DNA from: Ischnura elegans
Taxonomy: Eukaryota > Arthropoda > Insecta > Odonata > Coenagrionidae
Direction of reading: 5' to 3'
Length of the DNA: 64,000 bases
Assembly: GCF_921293095.1 (NCBI RefSeq)
Contig: NC_060246.1
Location: 14,712,001 to 14,776,000 of the forward strand
Every line of letters begins with the position of its first letter. Within the stretch, counting starts at the first letter, position 1. The notes under the pieces were generated by a model that saw nothing but the letters and a program-made list of their open reading frames with translations, was not told the DNA's origin and did not search any database. A program made the translations under genes and the position numbers. Below, piece after piece: positions 12,021-24,488 of this stretch.

Positions 12021-15000
12021 GTCACTATGGAGATACGACAAAATAACATTGAAGTTCCGTTTGAAATACGTTGGTCGAGGGGGCATAAAGATTAGGCAGG
12101 AAATGAAGAAGTAGAGGAAATGAAGGGGGATTCATCGGAAAGGCAAGCATGCAGAAAATTAGGATCATTCGAGGTACATGAAATTTTCGAGAGGCGTAAA
12201 AAAACCAGGGTGATCGGGTTTGGGGCAATGTATGGGGCTAGAGTTTTGGCTTCACAATTTGGAGGGATAATTTAATAAAATGTGCAATTACGGATCATGT
12301 ATGGCCATATTCGACATTTATAACTTGGCAATGCTATTCCTCATAAATATAACTTTATGTACGCACAACATGTACTGCAAACATTGAGAATAAATAGATC
12401 GACCTGCACTGCTGCATGCATTTTAGAAAAAAAGCTATTAAAATCCGCCCTTAGCGGTGACTTAAATGAAGCCTCAAAGGAAGGGACTGGACTGGAATTT
12501 CCTCCTTCCCCTATGTAGCAGTCCCTGCTATCATACATCACAGAACATGAAACTTACGATTTCGTTGTAAGGTGAATTACATGAATTCCTCACTATCCCA
12601 AGACCTCCCCAACGAGTCGAAGCGGAGAGAGATATTTCTTACCCTTCACGAATCACTTTCATCAATTCTTGAAAACCTACTGCGATATACCACAGTTGAC
12701 TCGTAATTACACATGCACAAGAACAAATCACGGAATTGGTAAATTGTTATCGTTATCGGTTACCAAGACGATGATACGGAAAGGAATGTGGTTTACACAA
12801 TGAATCGGAAGCGCAATTCAACATGCTAACCAAAAAGAGGACATGGAGAATGTAAAACACGCGATGAATATGAATAACGGTAGGAAAAGTTCCCGAGCAG
12901 GTACAAGAGACAGCAGGACAGTATGAAGCACAATTAGCAAAGAAAAAGGGACTCTGAAGGCGTCAAGGGAAGGGAGTTTGAGAGGAGAGAATTGGAGGGC
13001 AGCAGTGTGCGCATCTTGGGATATCATCACTTCGAAAGAATGAATCACTTCCATAAACCATGCATGCTCCTTGTATGATTACTCGAATCGTGAAGATATG
13101 ACAGTTCACTTTCATTTAGGTCACAGGAAAATCAGGTCGAAAGAACAACATCCGGTGAAAGGAGTAAATAATTAATAATTTCTGAGAGTTATTTTATTGC
13201 GTATACGTTGGAAATATGCCAAACATCCGCTCTAAAATGAAGACGAAAATTCCGACGAAAGGTATACGAAAATACTCGTGTCATGCGCATATACAGTTTT
13301 TTTAAAATGCCAATTCGCCCAATTATTTATGAAAGGGAGGAATGAAGTAGAGCATAATAAACACAGTGTGTGCACCGTTAATGAGGAAGTAACTTAATAT
13401 TCCACTGCTTCCATAATATACTTCGAAAAACGATTAATACTTCTTACAGAGCGCAAAATGATCTCGTCGCCAAAAAAAAATCAGTGGAGGATCTCTAACT
13501 ATGATCATTACACCGCAAATTACAGCTACAACCAAGATCAAGGCTAATGATTCCCCCTAGGTGGAATTTGCGCACTTTATCTAAATTCACTTGCGGGTGA
13601 TTCCGCGAAGTCTGGCTAGTCCGTGGTTAATTCCGTGAATAATGAATGTTTATGGTGAACGCCGTGGAATACGATGTTCTGGTTTTAGTTTCGGGACTGT
13701 GGTCCCGTGACATGCACAAGCGTGCTACCCCGTGGAATTGCATGTCTTGCAGAAGAAATTATTTCTTCTCTAAAAGCAAAAACAAACTCTGCAGAAGATG
13801 AAGATGCATAGTTAGTTCAAGTGGTAAAAAAATGGCGCAAGTCCGGCTACGAATCCCTATCAAATTAATGATTTTCCATCAAAAGAAATTCCCTGTAAAG
13901 CAAAGGGTAATGGAGAGAAAAGTTCTGTCTACCCCACCGTTAACTACACCGTGCAATATAAATGGTCAGCAATCAATAGGAGACCCACGAACTAAGTCAG
14001 TAATCGCAGTTGCGGTGCCACTGGAAAAAGAATTGAAAGGTCACGAAATATATATAATGGATATGAAAAATGATGTAAATGAGAATACGGATGTAATACA
14101 GATATATTGGAAGATTCGGAAATAGTAGCGATGGTACCTGACTAATACCACGTACTTAATTTATTTAAACTTTCTCGAATTGAAAACAGTCTAGTGTTAT
14201 CGTATTGTAGCGATAGAATTAATTATATTATCACTACTTACAGTTTTGTTTTCCTTCTTTATTCTTCCTCTTTATCTTTTTAAGTACAAAAACTTATATA
14301 AACTTCCGTGTTCTCTATCTTTCGCCCCAAAATAAACAACAACCCATTATTGGTTTTTTTCCATGACAACGTTTATCTGGAGTTGTTGAGGGTTTTCTAT
14401 TACAATCATAACAAACACGTCAGTGTATCGTTTATATAATTTGCTTTTGATACCTTAACTGAGTTAGGCTAATTACCCTTGGTCTGGATATTAAACAATA
14501 TAAACCTGCCGATAAGAGTGCTGACTCGATCCGCCAGCATTGCTAATGGACTCTACACACAAACTCATGGAATAACACTATTGGGGCAAAATCGTCGGGT
14601 GGAATGGACGCCGGGACAACGGTAAGGCGGTAGAACACAACGGAGCGAGGCGAAACACAATCCATTGGCGGTAGAAACCAGTAATTATATAAGAAGAGGA
14701 GGAGGAAGAGGTCTCTGCTCTGCTTAAGGGGGAAAAAACGGTCTCCTGCAATCAAGATGAGGAAAAAACGGAAAAACGGTCGTTTAGGCGCTGAAAAAAA
14801 AAATTAACGCAAGAGTAGTGACCAAAGTGCGACTCGGGCGGACGGCGGGTCTTTCACGACGGACTGGCAACCCTGAATAGAGGTGGGGTGGGATGGGGGT
14901 AGGATGGGGGGCACCTGCAACGGCATGTGTGATTCCTTGAAGAGAACAGGGTCTCCTCCGGTTTCCCCGTTGTGTAAGGCGGCACTCAACGCAGTCTTCC

Positions 15001-15130
15001 GTAAAAAGCCGACGCGACGTCGCCTTAAAAATTAAAAACGGAATGGGGTGTACCTTTCGGCGGCACGAACTCTATGAGAGAAGTTGGCGATACTGGAAAC
15101 GTGAAATAAAAAAACACTAGGCGATCAAAA
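12021..15130. other. AT-rich intergenic stretch
   Basis: No supported gene or repeat. The 97-codon frame at 13832-14125 shows no domain. The 14540-15000 part is somewhat GC-richer with G runs near 14880-14910, but carries no recognised feature. Confidence 0.4.
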
Positions 15131-15132
15131 TA

Positions 15133-15789
15133 GTGTAGTTTCCTTCATCAAAGAAAACGAAAGGCATTGATTGCGATTCGTAACCCACCATTAGTGTATT
15201 CATAATATACAAATTATTTGGTTTTAGAAATTCCAGTTTACATGAATGGCAATGGTTAATTTTATCCTCATTTGAAAAAGGCCAGATTGGCGCCCATGCG
15301 ATGCCACTCCACGTGACGTCACAGGGACCTAGTTTCTATACGAGTAGATAGGAGTATTACATTGTCTGAGATTACTAATGCATGCATGAAGCACAGATCT
15401 CAGGGAAACATGTCTTAATAATCACTTACTAAAACTGGCAAAGGTCGGAAAGTTTTCTTCGTTTTATAGGGTACTATTAATCCTTTAAGCCAAGCGCTAC
15501 CAGGTAGCAGGGTACTCTGCTACCTGCTAGCATCCTGCGTCGTATCAGCGCTAAAAGCCTCGCCCCAAGGTCACCTCACTTGCGGCAGCGGGAACCAGAA
15601 CGACGTCACACGGAGTTTTCCCAGCATTCACACTTAGCCGCCGCGTTTTCGCGCGCTTGAAATTTTTCACTTTTCATTTAATCGCGAAAAATAGATATCG
15701 TCACTTAAAAAATCTAAAAGCGTGAAATACGTACTCCAGGAGTTATAATCTTTCGATTTAGGCAATAAAAAAAAAATAGGAAACCACCC
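15133..15789 (+). mobile_element. MITE family A, copy 2
   Basis: Same ends and interior as the copy at 577-1223, with TA at 15131-15132 and 15790-15791. The first base after GG in the left end is changed (GTGTAGTTTCC). The internal GGTAGCAGGGTACTCTGCTA palindrome and TGACGTCA are present. It has no coding capacity. Confidence 0.8.
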
Positions 15790-15791
15790 TA

Positions 15792-18700
15792 TCATCACAG
15801 ATTATTCGATGTCTTCCGAAGAGTGAGCAGCAATCATACGTCGCACTCAGGCTGACAGGAGGGATGTGATGGTCGCATGCGATTCTCAAGGAAATGAAGA
15901 ATTAAGAGCGAAAAGAGAAAACTGTCGACGGAATCAGCCTCCTTCAAGTGAACGCGTTTAAAAGCACCTGCATTTCGAGTCTCACTCTCTTAAAATGTCA
16001 TGTTAACCTTAAATCCTCCACATAAGGTAATGCGAACATGGTTGTGGTCGCGTCAACAGGTGATCGAAGACTTAACTCTGCACTTACCTTACGCGAGGCG
16101 AGGTGTATCACCTTCCAGAAAATAGCAACTAGATTTACCTTGGCAATAGCTCGCATGAAAATCAAAGCATTCGTTACAAAATAAGATTATTGACTTCTGG
16201 AGAAGGTTACGCCTCATTGATGAGGGCCACATGCGACTGCCATACAGATACTGATGATATGCAAATGGTGTGCTGAGGGTAGTCAAGGTCCCAGTTGACC
16301 TCTTCGCGTGGTTTCACATCACAATCGCATATTTTAAACTCCTCACCGCAAATAGGGCAAATACCGATATAAAAACAGTGCATGCCAGGGATCTGATTTT
16401 CATCGTATTCTGACGGAACCGTCAAGACTCTGACGTCAAGAGAATTCGCGGGATCTTTTTCCTGATAAAATTGAGGGACACTAGGGATTGATTTGATAAG
16501 CAATTGAAGTATCCACAAAAGTTATCGTCAAAATTATCTCCATTGAATTGTTATTGTGCACTGATTTGGCTATTGCTGCAATATTGAACACTTTTCTGAG
16601 CATGAACTTGCCTTGATGCCTAGATATTTTTGCCTGTCTGGGCTGCAATATTTATAAGATGTCAACCCCACCAAAAGATGGCATCTTTTTCGTATATTAT
16701 GGCATCACATTATATTGCAGCTGCTGCATATTTTACGGTATAAATCACGCAAATGAATGAAATAACGTCGTAATTAATCATATTAAACGGCTGAGGCAAT
16801 TGGACATTGTCATCATTTCTTAGAAGATATTATTGGGTAAAGCAAAGGCAGTCAAAGGAATAGCTATCCTATAAAATCACCCCTGTTGTGTCCCACTCAT
16901 CCAACAAATGTCATTCCACCCACGCCTAGGCATCATCCGTCATATATTTGGCCTGTCCTGCTCCTCGAACAGTGGGACGATTACCTAACGCCCTCTCCTC
17001 CTTAAGAACTGATCCTTTCTTCTGCATGCACCAGTCCACAGTCGCGGCTGGATAAGTACCATATCGCATTCCAATGACATAATTTGGAAAACTCGCGCCA
17101 TAGAGAGCGGAGGAATTCGTACCTCGCCTACCTTGATCACGCAAAACGAATCGGGCGGACGATGAATCTTCCTTCAGCTGTGCCTCAGCCCGGGATTTCC
17201 GCAGAAAGAGAACGGAATGCATCAAGTAAGAACTTGGCCCAGTGCCAACGGCCATGATGGGGGAAAAATATGCTACTCTTTTTACAGAGGCCAACGAAAA
17301 AACTTGACGATGCCCTCGGCACAGTTGCGAGTAGTGATCTTCATTTCGGGGGGTGGGGGGGATGGGGGGGGAGGGAAGACCCCTTTAGCACCCTGCCTCA
17401 TGTTCACCCTTCCGTAATTTAAATTGATACAAACAGCAATGCACATGAAAGATTATGACTGAATGCCGAAGCCAAGCCGCTGATTCATTGAACTAATTAC
17501 GATTCCGGTATTCAATTGTTTCATTGCTTTCCACATTTCAGGAGAGTAAGGGGCCCTTCCCCAATATACACCCCCGCCGCAACACATGCAATATTGATAC
17601 TTATTTCTTCAGAGAGTCGCATGTAATCAAGCCTCCTGTTACATGAGATTTTATTTTTTCCCATTACCAAATATTTAAAGAGAGTATGATATGGTACAAA
17701 CACAATTATTTTTACTACCCTAACAGAGCCAAAAAAATTAAAAATCTACCGTACCTATTTCCTTTCCAAACCCTTGATCCAAAGATGACTTCGATTTCCT
17801 GAAAAAAAACCAAAGCCACAAGCCAAAATAGAACCAGTATTTATCGTCCTCAAACCTCAATCTAGGGCCGGTTAAGGGTAAAAAAAACGAGTCTCAACAT
17901 AGACAACTAATTTGATATGAAATAAAAGTATTAATTTTGCCTTTTAAGAGAAATCAAAACTGAAACATTTAAGTTTGTTTCCAACCAATTAAACATTTTC
18001 TTCGGATTTTTCTGATCGGGAGGAGTACTTATTAAAATTATTAGTCAATGGCCAACGTTTAAAAAAATGTCCATTAGAAATACCGGCTAAGTTAGTATAT
18101 TAAAAACGTTGAAGCGCCGGCCCTACAGTTATTTCGTCACATAACAATTTTTATGTTCGGACGTCCCAACAAAGAACCGCACTATTATAAAATTAGAAAC
18201 GATGGCGATACTAACTGACGTAAACGAAACATTTCAGTGAAAACAGTTTTTTTAATCAATCTGACCGTATTTTCAGATAAAAAATACGGAATAAATACAT
18301 AGTTACATCTTAGAGAGTAACTTCATGGAATTCCATTTTCATATCGCAAAACATGGCCTGATTTCTAAAACATCTCGGCTAGGAGCGAAATCCCAGGAAA
18401 ATCAGCTGATTGAGAGCAAATTTTTTAACACATTTCCGTAAGTAAATTATCGCATTTCGCAAGGGCCGCGCAAAACCTCTTCAGCCCCATTTCGGATGCT
18501 AGTTATTTGTCGAAAAGGATAGGTCTTCTCCAAGCAACAGATCAGTTTCCTAATGGAGATCTCGACGAGAAAGCTGTAAAAGATGCGTGAAATACAGGAT
18601 TCCCGTTTCGCAGCGAACTGAGATCGGTGGAGGCGCGACGCGGAATGGCTACCGTTATTAGAATTTAGTAGTCAAGGTACGGGGTGGGGACAGGCCAGCG

Positions 18701-19060
18701 GAGAAAGAATGCGGAAGTCTTAAGAGCCCAATAAACTGTTAGCCACCTTGTTGTGACTTGAAAAAATCCAAAACCGCGAGTGACACTCCCGTCGGCACAT
18801 AATAGTTCAAAGCATGATTACGTAGCGCGCGCACTTACACAAGTTATACACAACGGGTTTGCGAGAACCGTAATCTCAAACCAGATGACACTACACCGCT
18901 ACGTTCGCCTTCTTTCATTTTCGCAGCGGAGACAAAGCGTGCTCGACATTAATACGCGGCTAAAAGCATTGCCCACAAGGGACGGTAGTTCGGGCGGCAT
19001 GAGTAAACAACCACAACGCTCCCTCGTCTCCTAGGACACGGTCGGTGGTAAACATAGAAA
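15792..19060. other. intergenic or intronic stretch
   Basis: No exon with splice support. If the signal-peptide exon at 19067-19157 is real, this stretch is its first intron. A frame at 16204-16518 (minus strand) contains a CPICGEEFKICDC cysteine cluster resembling a small zinc ribbon, but I found no flanking splice or promoter signals. A G-rich tract lies at 17348-17373. Confidence 0.35.
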
Positions 19061-19066
19061 ACTCAC

Positions 19067-19157
19067 CGTGCGCCTCGTTGATTGCAGCTGGTATCGCTCC
19101 CGACAGGGCTAGCAGGGCCCACAGGAGGCCGAGAGAGGACGCCTTCGCGCAGACCAT
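19067..19157 (-). CDS. first coding exon of a secreted or membrane protein (signal peptide)
   Basis: The ATG at 19157-19155 has a favourable start context (purine at -3, G at +4). The 30 codons encode a short N-region with one lysine, a hydrophobic core (LGLLWALLALSG) and small residues before a likely cleavage site, i.e. a classical signal peptide. The reading ends in CACG followed by GTGAGT, a perfect donor, leaving one base of a split codon (phase 1). An in-frame extension upstream to 19364 exists, but that part is cysteine- and phenylalanine-rich without pattern and is more likely 5' untranslated. The remaining exons would lie at lower coordinates or beyond the window; I could not identify them, so the protein family is unknown. 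The GC-rich sequence to the right is the expected promoter. Confidence 0.5.
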
Positions 19158-19690
19158 TTCTCCGAGAATATCATTTGCAGTCGTAATCCGAATGGCCCAT
19201 TCGAAGCGAAAAAAAACACGCAAACACAAATGGAATGGAGTGGAGCCCCAGAGGATCTCGAGTTCTGTCCCCGGGACGGTGGGAAACGTCAAATAAAACA
19301 CGCAAGCACTAACACGGGAACACACACGTTCACCACAACCGAAGTACAAGAAGTATATCCACAAAAGGAGAAGGTTGAGAGTTTCACTAAGCTAGCGCGG
19401 CAATCCACACGGGATAACGCAGCGAGCAATGGATGGAAGATGGAGCATTCGCCGTCTCCTCCGCCTCCTCACCAACGCACAGACCTCTCACGGCAGCTGT
19501 AAGAGTTCAACTGACTGCCCGGCGGGAGGAAAACCACAACACGCGATCGCAGCGCCCCTACGGAGAGGGGAGGCCGGAAAGGGAAAGAACCGACCTGCCG
19601 GGGGGGCGGGAGGACAACAGCCAAGGCAAAAGGGAGGCGAAGGCTTTCTTTCTTTTCGCTTTCTTGAGTCTCCTGGGGGAAAGAGATGCC
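19158..19690 (-). promoter_or_regulatory. CpG-rich putative promoter and 5' UTR
   Basis: GC- and CpG-rich compared with both sides. It lies directly upstream of the signal-peptide exon and is filled with overlapping open frames on both strands, as expected of a CpG-rich non-coding region. No TATA box was seen at a suitable distance. The call rests on position and composition only. Confidence 0.35.
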
Positions 19691-20283
19691 TTTTCAATGA
19701 TATCGGTCGCCAATTTTTTCAAAAATAATGCCGAATGCGATAGAGTTTGAAAAAATTGAGGGACCCGCATATTTTTCCGTTTTTCGTTCCGTAACGACGA
19801 AATATCGATGGGCTCTCGCTAATAAGTGACGTCACTAACTCTTTCCGAGCGGCTCTCACCGCATCCCGGTCGCGCATGGATCGTTGTCATTACCGACTCT
19901 ACTGAACAATTCTTTCCCTCAGATATCGGATCTCTCTTAACGCATAAATGAACCAGAATGAAGACACTAACACATTTTAAAAAATGGGCGGAAATTTGTA
20001 AATTTTTTCGTTTGAAAGTTATGAGAAAATGGTAGAGTGCAGAAGACTGCATATCTTAGCGACTCATCTTTCTCTTTTATCCACCGAATTATGTAATAAA
20101 AATACGATTCGGGTGTGAGCGAATAGTTAGGAGTTAATAATAATTCGGAGTGGATGCGAGCAGCTCGTTAGCAGAATGATTCGTTGGCATAGGGACCACA
20201 ATCTAACTGAAAGGACGCATGGCACTAACTGCACCATTCAAAAATATTTTGGAGGAGAAAAAATTTGGGGCCATTTTAAAAAA

Positions 20284-20540
20284 GCCTGATCACACGATAA
20301 TTTTTTTCAGTTACTCAGAATGCGATTCTCCAGCGATAGGTTTTCGTGGCGCAAAAGAGCGATCGCTCGACTCATCATTTTCAGAAGCACAGGGTCATCC
20401 CACCGTCGCTCTTTCCATCACTTAATCCCTCACTTTCCGTACTTACAACTGCCATTCAATTAAAAGTGAACCGTGGCGCTGCAATCGCCGTCAGCGGCAC
20501 AAACTCGTCAGTAAAAATTATGGTGAACGCAGTGGCTCCA
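20284..20540 (+). repeat. MITE family D, copy 1 (one end only)
   Basis: Begins GCCTGATCACACGAT and shares CAGCGATAGGTTTT, a GATCGCTC segment, CATCACTT and GTGGCG(C/T)... in the same order with 29050-29457. The right end is missing. The terminal motif matches the inverse of the right end of the other copy (ATCGTGTGATACAGGC), so these are opposite ends of one inverted-repeat element. Confidence 0.55.
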
Positions 20541-20869
20541 ACTCAATGGGGATTGAGGGGGCCCCTCAAAAATTCTTCATGGTGACAGGAAAAAAATGTG
20601 TCAGGCTTGTCGATTTTCCCCAGCGTTTCCAGAAATCGAGATTTGAGTTATCAGGGTTCTGATGTTGATCATATGACTCTTCTAAAATGATTAAAAAACT
20701 TAAAACTCACTACTTATAAAATCTCCCGGGGCAAGATCCCGGCCCCCCCCCAATATTTTTGTAAGTCGGTATCCCTGGGTGAACGATCCTATTATATTGA
20801 TATTGATGTGTTGAACAAAATCCGAAAAAAATACCAGCGGCGGAAAATAACCTGACGAAAAGACTCATA

Positions 20870-21140
20870 GGTGGATTTGAGGAGGGGGACGTGCCCCTCT
20901 ACCCCCCCCCCCCCCCCAGACGCTTGAAAAGAAGAGACGAATTGTAATACGGTGATCATGAAGTTCGTTTTGTTTTGTGAATTACGGAGCCTCAGTCAGT
21001 TATGCCATATAAAAATAAAGAGAATATTTCGTACGATAATTATTGCATGTTGTTTTTAATCTCAAATATAAGAAGACCGTTTGCCTGTCAGACCCTTGTG
21101 CCCCCCTCCCCCCAGAAAAAATCCTGCATCCGCCCCTGAA
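20870..21140. repeat. G/C-tract MITE fragment
   Basis: The left part reads GGTGGATTTGAGGAGGGGGA and runs into a long C tract (20903-20918). The right part reads CCCCAGAAAAAATCCTGCAT followed by CCGCCCCTG. The ends are roughly inverse to each other. The interior is AT-rich without coding capacity. Related fragments appear near 20725-20755, 27240-27310 and 42596-42655. Confidence 0.45.
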
Positions 21141-21701
21141 AAGACTCACAATCATTGGCGCGCTCCAGTGAAAGAGAAATTGATGAACTTTTACGGTTGA
21201 TATTGGTACGATTAATTGATATTTTACGGTTGAGCTGCTTCAAGATGCGATAGCAATTCTGGCATAGGCATTCATCATATATGTGATATGCGGAGTCTAT
21301 TTGTGCAATGATACAAGTGTGTACACAAATTAACAACAAGATTCGTGATTCCGTGTTGATATAGATATTTTTTTTTTAATTTTCACCCTAAGAGTTCCAT
21401 GTTCTGTTTTTGTTTTAATACGTTAATTTTCGATTAAACGCGAGCAATATATTTAAGCAATACTGCATGCATGTAAATTTCCATGTATGTAAATACAGCT
21501 TATTATTTTTTAAATTGTCACACTAAAAAATTAAAAAAATTCAGCTAAAGTACATTTTCACCACGTTCATTATTCACCATGCGAGTGTGAGGCTAATTGC
21601 CAATATTTCAATTAGATAATAGACGCAGTGAGTGAATATTTCGACTAATCCAGCATTTAAATTTATTGTGAAACATCTCTACGCCAAAAAGTTTTATTGT
21701 G

Positions 21702-22275
21702 AGATTTTAGTAAAATAAGACATTGCAATATTTCCACTGAGTTTTAATATGACACTACGCGTTTCGTCGTAACGAACAACAATATCAAGTGTAACAAGTC
21801 TTAAAGAGTTCGTCCCTATATGTGTCTTGGTGCTTGAAGGGTAAGATGGAGGATGGGGTTTGGGTGACAAGAAGAACCTTCAATATCCTCACTCATGAGA
21901 GGATAATTGTTCTGAGAGGACTTCTGAGAGGAGAAGTGAGGATATTGAAGGTTCTTCTCGTCACCTAAACCCCACCCTCCACCTTACCCCCTCCCTTCAA
22001 GCACCAAGACATATATGAGGAGAAACCCTTTAAGACTTGGTGATGGTTTTCCGGGTTTACACCGCGTTGATACATGTTTTGCGGACGACAGTTTCGAGCG
22101 CGTTCCAGCTCCCGAAACTGTCGTCCGCAAAACATGTATCAACGCGGTGTAAACCCGGAAAACCATCACCAAATAACTAACCGCGGAAGCCTCCGTAATA
22201 ACCCTTTAAAACTTGTTTCAATTGATAATGTTGTTTGTAACGACGAAACACGTAGTGTCATAATAAAACTCTGTT
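21702..22275. repeat. compound nested foldback element
   Basis: Outer arms: the segment around 21740-21810 (ACTACGCGTTTCGTCG) is repeated inverted at about 22210-22270. Inside is a second inverted pair: 21822-21900 versus 21935-22016, carrying TGTCTTGGTGCTTGAAGG and its inverse. A separate near-perfect hairpin at 22037-22172 is embedded on the right. The outer arm sequence is the same as the arms of the simpler palindrome at 27497-27666, which marks it as a dispersed foldback family. Confidence 0.7.
22037..22172. repeat. near-perfect hairpin, ~59-bp arms
   Basis: The arms start TTGGTGATGGTTTTCCGGGT and end with the exact inverse. A central loop of about 16 bases contains GCGCGTTCCAGCTC. The arms are essentially identical over more than 55 bases, implying a recent origin or ongoing correction. 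It lies inside the larger foldback element. Confidence 0.85.
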
Positions 22276-22301
22276 GTATTAAATTAATTGTAAAAATTAA
22301 T

Positions 22302-22382
22302 GTGTATATTATGAATACACTAATGGTGGGTAAGGAATCGGAATCAATGCATTTCGTTTTCTTTGATGAAGGAAACTACCCA
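22302..22382 (-). mobile_element. MITE family A, partial copy
   Basis: Only the last ~80 bases are present, beginning TATATTATGAATACACTAAT and ending GATGAAGGAAACTACCC, abutting the foldback element at 21702-22275. It is cut off on the left, so it was either broken by, or picked up with, that element. Confidence 0.7.
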
Positions 22383-22650
22383 ATTAGATGGCGTCAAAGG
22401 TGTTCCTACTGGATCCCCGTGCTGAAGGAGAGCATAAAAGCCATGGACCCTCTCATCAGTAGAACACGCTACACACCTTAATATCACAAAATGGCGCCCT
22501 TCTCGCAGCCACAGATATTTAGATTTAGTTCGTAGCAGACGACAGGAAATCGCACAGCGCTTTTGCGGCAGGGGACATATGACCTACTCACCTACCCTCC
22601 GCCACCGCCCTCGGATACTCTCACGTAATTGCACAATCTGACGTGTTCAT

Positions 22651-23086
22651 AGGCCATTTTACACGGGGCACGGAATTGCGCAGGTTAGAGCTGCATTAAT
22701 TTCTAAAATGGTGTAGAATTGCGCGAATGCATGAACGAAATTAGAACAGGGGCTATTTTGCCGTCTCGCATACAAGCATTCTCGCATGTGTTCTAGCAAT
22801 TCACCGCTTCACACGACGCAATTTTGATTGCGCCTTCGCACGTACGTCAGATTGCGCAATTCCGTGTACCGTGTAAAACGGCCTTATGAAGGCGCAGTCA
22901 AAATTGCGTCGTGTAATGCGGTGAATTTGCTAGAACACATGCGAGAATGTTAGGCAATGGCAAAATGGCAAATGGCAAAATTGCCCCTGTTCTAATTTCG
23001 TTCGTGTATTCGCTCAATTGAACGCCATAAAAAGAAATTAATGCAATTCTAACCTGCGCAATTACATGCCCCGTGTAAAACGGCCT
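22651..23086. mobile_element. long palindromic MITE with GGCC(A/G)TTTTACACGG ends
   Basis: The left end AGGCCATTTTACACGGGG and the inverse of the right end AAGGCCGTTTTACACGGGG match, and the inverted match continues inward for roughly 190 bases per arm. The centre (about 22830-22890) contains a third copy of the terminal motif (CGTGTAAAACGGCCTTA), so a second element or end is nested at the fold. I could not define a target-site duplication. Confidence 0.7.
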
Positions 23087-23584
23087 TTATTATCCCCGAC
23101 CCCTCTCCAGTTCTGCGGGTTGCGTCATTCGTCCTCAAAGAATGACTAAGTGTGGTGATAAGAGAGAAAAACACCCCAATTTTGCAATTATATGAAGTGT
23201 TAAAAGTATTTTTCGCATTATCCTCGCCCCGCATTCACTCCGAATGACGTCGTCCGCTGAAACACCCCAAAGTGAACTGTATCCTCCCCGTACTTTCATC
23301 CGCACATTCGGAGGAAGATTCGTGATATCGGCCGCTGGGAACCCCCTCGCCCTGAAATAGTGACAAGAGTGACTCCGTGAATGAAACGAAAGCATCCTCC
23401 GCTCTCATTTGAACCGCTCCGCCCGCACAGCGCTAAGTAGAGGATCCTCTTCAACGACGAGTGTTGCGCCATTTGATCGCGGCATTTGAAATCACTTCCG
23501 CTCGGATGATTATAATAGAATGGTGGCAGTGAGGGAACTCCTCCGGGCAACAAGTATAGTTCAAGTGTAGAACACCAATCAATA

Positions 23585-24254
23585 GGGTGATTTCCTTTTT
23601 TTTTTATTGCCTTAATCGAAAGATTATTACTTCTGAAGTACGTTCTTCTTTTATTCTTCACGCTTTTAGATTTTTAAATGACAATATTTATTTTTCGCGA
23701 CTTAAATGAAAAAAGAAAAATTTCAAGCGCGCGAAAAAGCGACGACTAAGTATGAATGCTGGGAAAAGTCCGCATGACGTCATTATGAGTCCGGCTGTCG
23801 CTGTGTGAGGCCACCTAAGTGCGAGGCTATGAGCACCGCTACGATAGAGGCTGCTATGAGGTAGCAGAGTGCCCTGCTAACAGGTAGCGCTTGTCTTAAA
23901 TAAGGATCATTAATACCCTATCAAACGAAGGAAACTTTCCGGCCATGGGCAATTTTAATAGGTGATTATTAAGAGACGTTTCTCTGAGCTCTGTGCTTCA
24001 TGTATGCATTGGTAATCTCAGACGATGTAAAACTCCTATCTACTCGTATAGAAACTAGGTCCCTGTGACGTCACGTGGAGTTGCATCGCATGGGTGTCAA
24101 TCTGACCCTTTTCAAATGATGTTAAAATTGGCCATTAACATCCGTCTAAACTGGGATTTCTAAAAGCAAATAATTTGTATATTATGAATACACTAATGGA
24201 GGTAAACGAATCGTAATCAATGCCTTTCGTTTTCCTTGATGAAGGAAACTACCA
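23585..24254 (-). mobile_element. MITE family A, copy 3
   Basis: Opposite orientation to the copies at 577 and 15133. It starts GGGTGATTTCC after TA (23583-23584) and ends GGAAACTACCA before TA (24255-24256). It lies only 235 bases from copy 4 in the same orientation, which suggests repeated insertion in the same neighbourhood. Confidence 0.8.
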
Positions 24255-24488
24255 TATTTAGGAAAAAGATCCCGCGTATTCTTATGAGGTTAAAATATGA
24301 TGTTGCGACCAATTCAGATCTATATGGAATGTACTTCTCAGTTCTGATAATTAGACTGCGATATCTTTGAGAATAATTGTAACCGCGTTATTTGTTCGTA
24401 TGTTAATGAGGAGTAATAAATGCGCAACTGTACTATAAGATTGCGCCAAGATACTAACTGGGGATTTTGTATTCCCCAATGTACAATA

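Noticed and set aside
18960..19364. 134-codon single-exon protein including the signal peptide
   Set aside because: A perfect GTGAGT donor interrupts it after 30 codons from the better start. The sequence past the donor and before that start is not protein-like.
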